DNA of 64,000 nucleotides from Aselliscus stoliczkanus (taxonomy: Eukaryota; Chordata; Mammalia; Chiroptera; Hipposideridae): contig CM066736.1 of NCBI GenBank assembly GCA_033961575.1, forward strand, positions 87,155,352 to 87,219,351. Direction: 5' to 3'. Within the stretch, counting starts at the first letter, position 1. Every line of letters begins with the position of its first letter. Below the pieces are notes generated by a model that did not search any database, was not told the origin of the DNA, and saw only the letters and a program-made list of their open reading frames with translations. Below are positions 59,737-64,000 of the stretch, piece after piece. The position numbers and the translations under genes were made by a program.

Positions 59737-60291
59737 ATAAATAGCACAGTGGCCTACAAAATCCCTGTCAATGACTGAAGATGAGATGAGAACAATAATG
59801 TAATTCACAAATGTGTGTTTCCTGAAACCAAGTCAACTGTAGTTCATACGTTTTATTTCATTGGTTAATTTTTAGATGGGTAAATTTAACATACTTTATT
59901 GAACTGTGCATAATTGTCCCATTTTTTTTGGTACCTGTTTGACTTTCCATAGGGTTAACATAATTTTTTGCACTGTTCAAAAGGGAACTCGCAGATTACA
60001 TCAGCACTTTAATGTCAGTTCCTTTGAAGGTGGTAACTATAGATGGAAAAACTTTATCCATAAAGCTAACTGCCTTCCTAAGTCAGACCTTTTGGTTAAA
60101 TAGCTTGACTCAGAATATAGGTACAGAAATATTTAAATATGAAACATAGCAAAAGAAGTTGGAATATTCAGAGTCTTTCTTTAGATCCTAAAGTAACAGA
60201 TAATCCATAAATAACAAAATATTGCTATTAGGTCCTTTTGCCATTTTTTTTCATTTGTATAGTTTCCATATTGAAAATCAATCTCTATTTG

Positions 60292-61439
60292 TTTTTTGTT
60301 TTTGTTTTTGTTTTTTTTATAAATGAAAGGCAACTGTTTATTACTGGAGAAGAGAAAAATGTATACAAGGAAGTCCAGATTCCTTCTCCTCATGCACTAC
60401 TTTTGTAATAAAGTTCCAAATATCAACTTTGAAGATATTTACAAGGATAAATTTTTCTTAATATGTGACCATTTACCATGTGGTTGACATTTGCTCATAG
60501 AAATCATATACTTAAACTGAATAAATTCTTATAGTTTACCAGAACCTTAGAACATTGTATTAACAGATGATATATTTTACTGCAAAATATTATAAAAGTG
60601 ATACAATTTTGTGGCTCTTAACTGTTTTTTGTTTTGTTTTGTTTTGTTTTTTGAGGGCAGTGTCACTGACCCTCATATGTGGGACCAAAGCAGGGCCATT
60701 GGCTTCCCAAGCCAGCACTTAACCACCGCGCCACTCAGCCGGCCCTTAAATGTTTAATTACTTGATTTGAACAGGGTCAATTAAAAAAAAAAAAAAAAAA
60801 AAAAAACAGAAAAATCAAGACAGGCCTGGCTTTAAGATTTTTTTGTATACTATTCATTCTACTTTCACGTCGTCTCCAATTAGCTGATACACATAAGTGA
60901 CAACTGTAGAAGTGTGGATATCCATCAATACAAATGAAGGAATAATATTTGTTTCCAAGGCATTATATGCTCCAGTGGCAGAACCTGGGTTAATGTAGAA
61001 TTTATTTTCATGCTCAAATGCTTCAAATTTGTGTGTGTGTCCCGAGATATGAATGTCCACATCAAATTGCCTCAGCAACAGGGCTAAGCTGGCCATATCT
61101 CCCCATGGAATAACTTGATGTCCATGGATCAAACCAATTTTGAACTGCCCAACAGTCACAACTTTCTGTTCCGGATGATTTAGATTCTCATCGAGGTCTC
61201 CTCTCACAATATGAACATCACCAGCCAGAGTCTTGAGATAGTCATACTTCTCTTTGGTGCAAAGATTTCCAGTTCAGAGAAAGCTGAATCTTTCCTGGCA
61301 CCAGCAGTTTTTTGAGTTTAGCTGGCAAGCTGTTGCACTGGTGTGGGATGTGCAGGTCTCCTAATACCAACACCAATCTGTGCCCAGCCATCCTGTCACT
61401 GGGTTCCGCTCAGTCACCACAGCCGCCGCCCTCTTCCTC
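60292..61439 (-). pseudogene. VPS29P: Processed VPS29 pseudogene
   Basis: An intronless copy of VPS29 (retromer subunit with a phosphoesterase fold). The start ATG at 61391 gives the [17 protein letters not shown] beginning, and the run 61207-60854 keeps the [20 protein letters not shown] and [16 protein letters not shown] segments. An apparent loss of about 2 nt near 61270-61285 breaks the frame. A stop at DDVKVE cuts off the last few residues. A 3' UTR with AATAAA (60337-60342) and an interrupted A tail (T-rich on the plus strand at 60292-60320) follow, and a family A SINE interrupts the UTR. Flanking duplications CTCTATTTG at 60283-60291 and 61440-61448 mark L1-type retroposition. It cannot encode a full protein. 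Confidence 0.92.
60629..60745 (-). mobile_element. Family A SINE inside the VPS29 pseudogene UTR
   Basis: A tRNA-derived SINE, minus orientation, with a (TTTTG)n-style tail. It is flanked by imperfect copies of CTTAAMTGTTT. It is younger than the pseudogene it interrupts. Confidence 0.88.
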
Positions 61440-61539
61440 CTCTATTTGATTTTAATTTATATAACTTAACACTAACAAAGCTGTTGGTATTTCTACTATT
61501 TAAATCACAGTGATACAAACCTCTTAAAAATGTCTTTTT

Positions 61540-61649
61540 CTGGGCTGGCCGAGTGGCGTAGTGGTTAAGAGCTGGCTTGGGACGCCAGTGGCCCCGGTTC
61601 AGGTCCCACATATGAGGGCCAGTGACACTACCCTCCAAAAAAAAAAAAA
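61540..61649 (+). mobile_element. Family A SINE
   Basis: Copy with an AGAGCTGG head variant, flanked by GTCTTTTT (61532-61539, 61650-61657). Confidence 0.9.
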
Positions 61650-61737
61650 GTCTTTTTGTGTTTTATAAAACCAAGCTTTAAATGATGATTAATAAAGTTA
61701 AATATATGTTTTGTTTTGTTTTTTTTAAATAATGCAA

Positions 61738-62290
61738 TTTATATCCACTAAGGTGGCTAGAACCAAAAATTCAGATAGTAAGTTGGTGAGGATGTGGAGA
61801 ATTTGGAACCCTCATGCACTGCTGGTAAAATGGTTCGGTCACTTTGCAAGATAGTCTGTCAGTTTCTCAAACTGTGAAACATAGAATTACCATATGATCC
61901 AGCAATTCAACTCCTAGGTATAAACCCAAGGGAAGTGAAAACATAAAGTCACACAAAAACATATACATGAATTTCCATAGCAACATTATTCATAATAGTC
62001 AAAAATGTCCATCACCTGATGAATGGATTAAAAAAAGTGGTATATCCATAAAATGGTGTATTATTTGGCCATAAAAGAAGTAAAGGACTTATAGCAGGTT
62101 GCAGTATGGATGCACCTTGAAAACATGCTGTATTAAAGAAGCCAAAAAAATAGGAAATATGCGAGTTGATGTTTTAATTAATTCAATGGCAAGAATCCTT
62201 TTATAATGTATACATATATAAAATCATCACATTGTACATGTTTTGTATTTTATAATTTTATTTGTCAATTATATGTTAATAAGTTGGAAA
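61738..62290 (+). mobile_element. L1 3' UTR relic
   Basis: L1M-type: GGCTAGAACCAAAAATTCAG, ACCATATGATCCAGCAATTC, then TAGCAACATTATTCATAATAG. Confidence 0.7.
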
Positions 62291-62455
62291 CAGAAAAAGA
62301 CTTTTCTTCTTGCTCCATGGATGACAATGGAGAACTGTTTTCAGAATTCTGAAAATTCTAAATTTTCAACCTCCAGTTCCATTCCCAAATTATCAAGCAA
62401 GTGTGAAAGTAAACTAATATCTTCATGCATTCAGGGTCTCAAAAGTTTACCTCTT

Positions 62456-62561
62456 GGGCCAGCCGAGGGGCACGGTGGTTAAGCGCTGGCTTGGGATGCC
62501 AGCAGCCCCTGTTTGGGTCCCACATGTGAGGGCCAGTGACACTGCCCTCAAAAAAAAAAAA
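62456..62561 (+). mobile_element. Family A SINE
   Basis: Complete copy with a perfect 15 bp duplication AAAAGTTTACCTCTT (62441-62455, 62562-62576). Confidence 0.94.
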
Positions 62562-63505
62562 AAAAGTTTACCTCTTTTGCCCTACTCCTCGGGAAAGCAC
62601 AGAATGATATTTTCTGTCACAAAGAGAGTATAGGAAGAAAATGTAAGATGTGGAGTCCAGGAAGTAGGGGATATAACACAGAAGAAAGAGAAAAGGAGGC
62701 TTAGGATCTGCATCATATTTAGAGAACAAACACTCCTTCCAGGAGCTGAGCAGGGATATTTCTAAGGAGGGAGGGGTGGCTGGAGACACATTTTCCTTGT
62801 GTTTGACCAAATTAAGGGGAAATTTTCTTTCTCTTGGAGAATTAAATAATGAAATAGTAATAGGCACATGGAAAACTAAGTAGATGAAAATTCAGGCAGT
62901 TATTAAAATGAGGAAAACTAGAAGTTGTATAAGAAAGTGTAAGAAATTATACTTGCGTCTGATAATAATGTTAACTCTAAAGATTGACAACAAAAAATTA
63001 TATAACTAAATTGAGAAAATGGGTAAAAGGGAAATCTGTGTCCAAGAGAGTGGATTCTTCATTTTTCGTAATAGGAATTCCATCAATTATTTAGAAAAGT
63101 GAAAAATAAGAAAATAGCAGCACACATGTGTCACTTAGAAATATGAAGGTAAATAGCAGAAGGGGGTTGAAAGTGCTTATCTCTAAGGAAGCAGGCAGCA
63201 ATTATTTTTTTATTATGTCTTAGAATCCTATTTCACTTTTAAAATAGATACATGTATTCTTTGAAAAACGTTGGAGAAGAAAAGGAAGAGTAGCCAAAGA
63301 ATAGAGCCCCAGCCCTCCATTTGTCCCACTCTTATACCCTCTGCCCTCCTGGGTGCACGGGAACCCCGGGCCTCTAGCCTGTGCAGAATAGCTCTGGCCT
63401 CTCCCAGGCTCTGGTGTAAGTATGTCCCAGGTATTGCATGGAGGGAGATGGCATGCCCTTTTAATGTGTATAGACAATAGAATAAATTCAAAGAAAGGTT
63501 AATTT

Positions 63506-63929
63506 GGGCCGGCCGAGTGGTGCACTGGTTAAGAGCTGGTTTGGGGATGCCAGCGGCCCCGGCTCGGACCCCACATATGAGGGCCAGTGACACTGCCCTC
63601 TACAGCTAACAACAGCCCCACATGGAGCTGGGCTGTGCAAGCCCCTGCTGCAGTGGGCTGCCATAGGCTACAGTGAGTGGCCAGCAGCCAGCGTGAGTGG
63701 CCGGCAGCCAGCATGAGCTGCCAATAGCCACCGTGAGCGACATCCAGAGGCCGGCAACCGATCTGCCTCATCCGGGAAGAGCGCAATGATGATACCAACA
63801 TGGGCCAGGGAAGCAACGTCCTCCGCAACTAGACTGAAGAACAAAAAGACAGCAACTTGTCTGTTCCCTTTCCCCGATTCCCCAACGCTGTTCTCCTCCC
63901 CAATTCCTCAATAAAATCTTTTAAAAAAA
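63506..63929 (+). mobile_element. Family B composite SINE
   Basis: Complete copy with a perfect 16 bp duplication AAAGAAAGGTTAATTT (63490-63505, 63930-63945). The core contains the unit GTGAGTGGCCGGCAGCCAGC in tandem, and lacks the GGCGACGGTGTAGG step. Confidence 0.94.
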
Positions 63930-64000
63930 AAAGAAAGGTTAATTTGAAAACAAGGTAAAAAGAAGAGGACTAGATACTGAACGGTGGAGATCTTGGTAAC

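Larger units (their letters stand above)
58437..64000 (+). other. C2CD3: C2CD3 intron 7 (5' part)
   Basis: The intron begins with GTAAGA and runs off the window. It holds L1 fragments, five family A SINEs, one family B SINE, a mariner transposase relic and a processed VPS29 pseudogene. The stretch 62580-63480 shows nothing that I recognise. Confidence 0.8.

Noticed and set aside
60854..61207. An active VPS29-like gene
   Set aside because: It is intronless, frameshifted upstream, terminates early, and has a retroposed tail and duplications.

Overview
The window is nuclear DNA of a placental mammal. It carries the divergent gene pair PPME1 (minus strand) and C2CD3 (plus strand), with split exons, GT-AG introns and a CpG-rich shared promoter. 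The rest is mammal-wide repeat relics (MIR, L2, L1M, MLT1, MER5-like hAT, Tigger1) overlaid by young lineage-specific tRNA-derived SINEs. The SINEs are not the human, rodent, rabbit or dog types I know. A laurasiatherian such as a bat is plausible, but I cannot name the species from the sequence.

Layout. From 1 to 34444 lies the 5' part of PPME1 on the minus strand: exon 1 (34344-34444), exon 2 (15318-15411), exon 3 (14673-14765), exon 4 (3398-3455) and exon 5 (2904-2955). Together they give 132 complete codons plus two bases; the rest of the gene, including the catalytic serine exon, lies beyond the left edge. Intron 2 has the ends and branch site of a U12-type AT-AC intron. From 34445 to 35069 is a 625 bp bidirectional promoter with three evenly spaced ZNF143-like elements plus NRF1-, ETS- and CCAAT-like sites. 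From 35070 to the right edge is the 5' part of C2CD3 on the plus strand, with seven coding exons (35070-35124, 38227-38496, 43012-43169, 47367-47590, 48203-48450, 57738-57870, 58308-58436). They give 405 codons plus two bases and every exon phase is consistent. A short upstream ORF ends overlapping the C2CD3 start codon as ATGA.

The introns hold nearly everything else. A roughly 105 bp tRNA-derived SINE (here family A) occurs about 19 times. A composite of about 420 bp (family B) joins a family A-like head to a GC-rich core with tandem short units and an AATAAA-bearing tail; it occurs ten times, usually with long, near-perfect target-site duplications. Less common tRNA-like elements (families C and D), a processed VPS29 pseudogene, two or three unidentified retrocopies, a solo LTR with a 6 bp duplication, two MLT1 LTRs, and a mariner MITE together with a mariner transposase relic complete the picture.

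The two genes act in unrelated processes: PPME1 demethylates the PP2A catalytic subunit, and C2CD3 is a centriole/cilium assembly protein. Their head-to-head arrangement suggests shared promoter control rather than a shared pathway. The most notable observations are the composite family B SINE, the AT-AC intron, SINE insertions carrying extra 3' sequence, an orphan SINE core inside a perfect inverted repeat, and the mariner pair.
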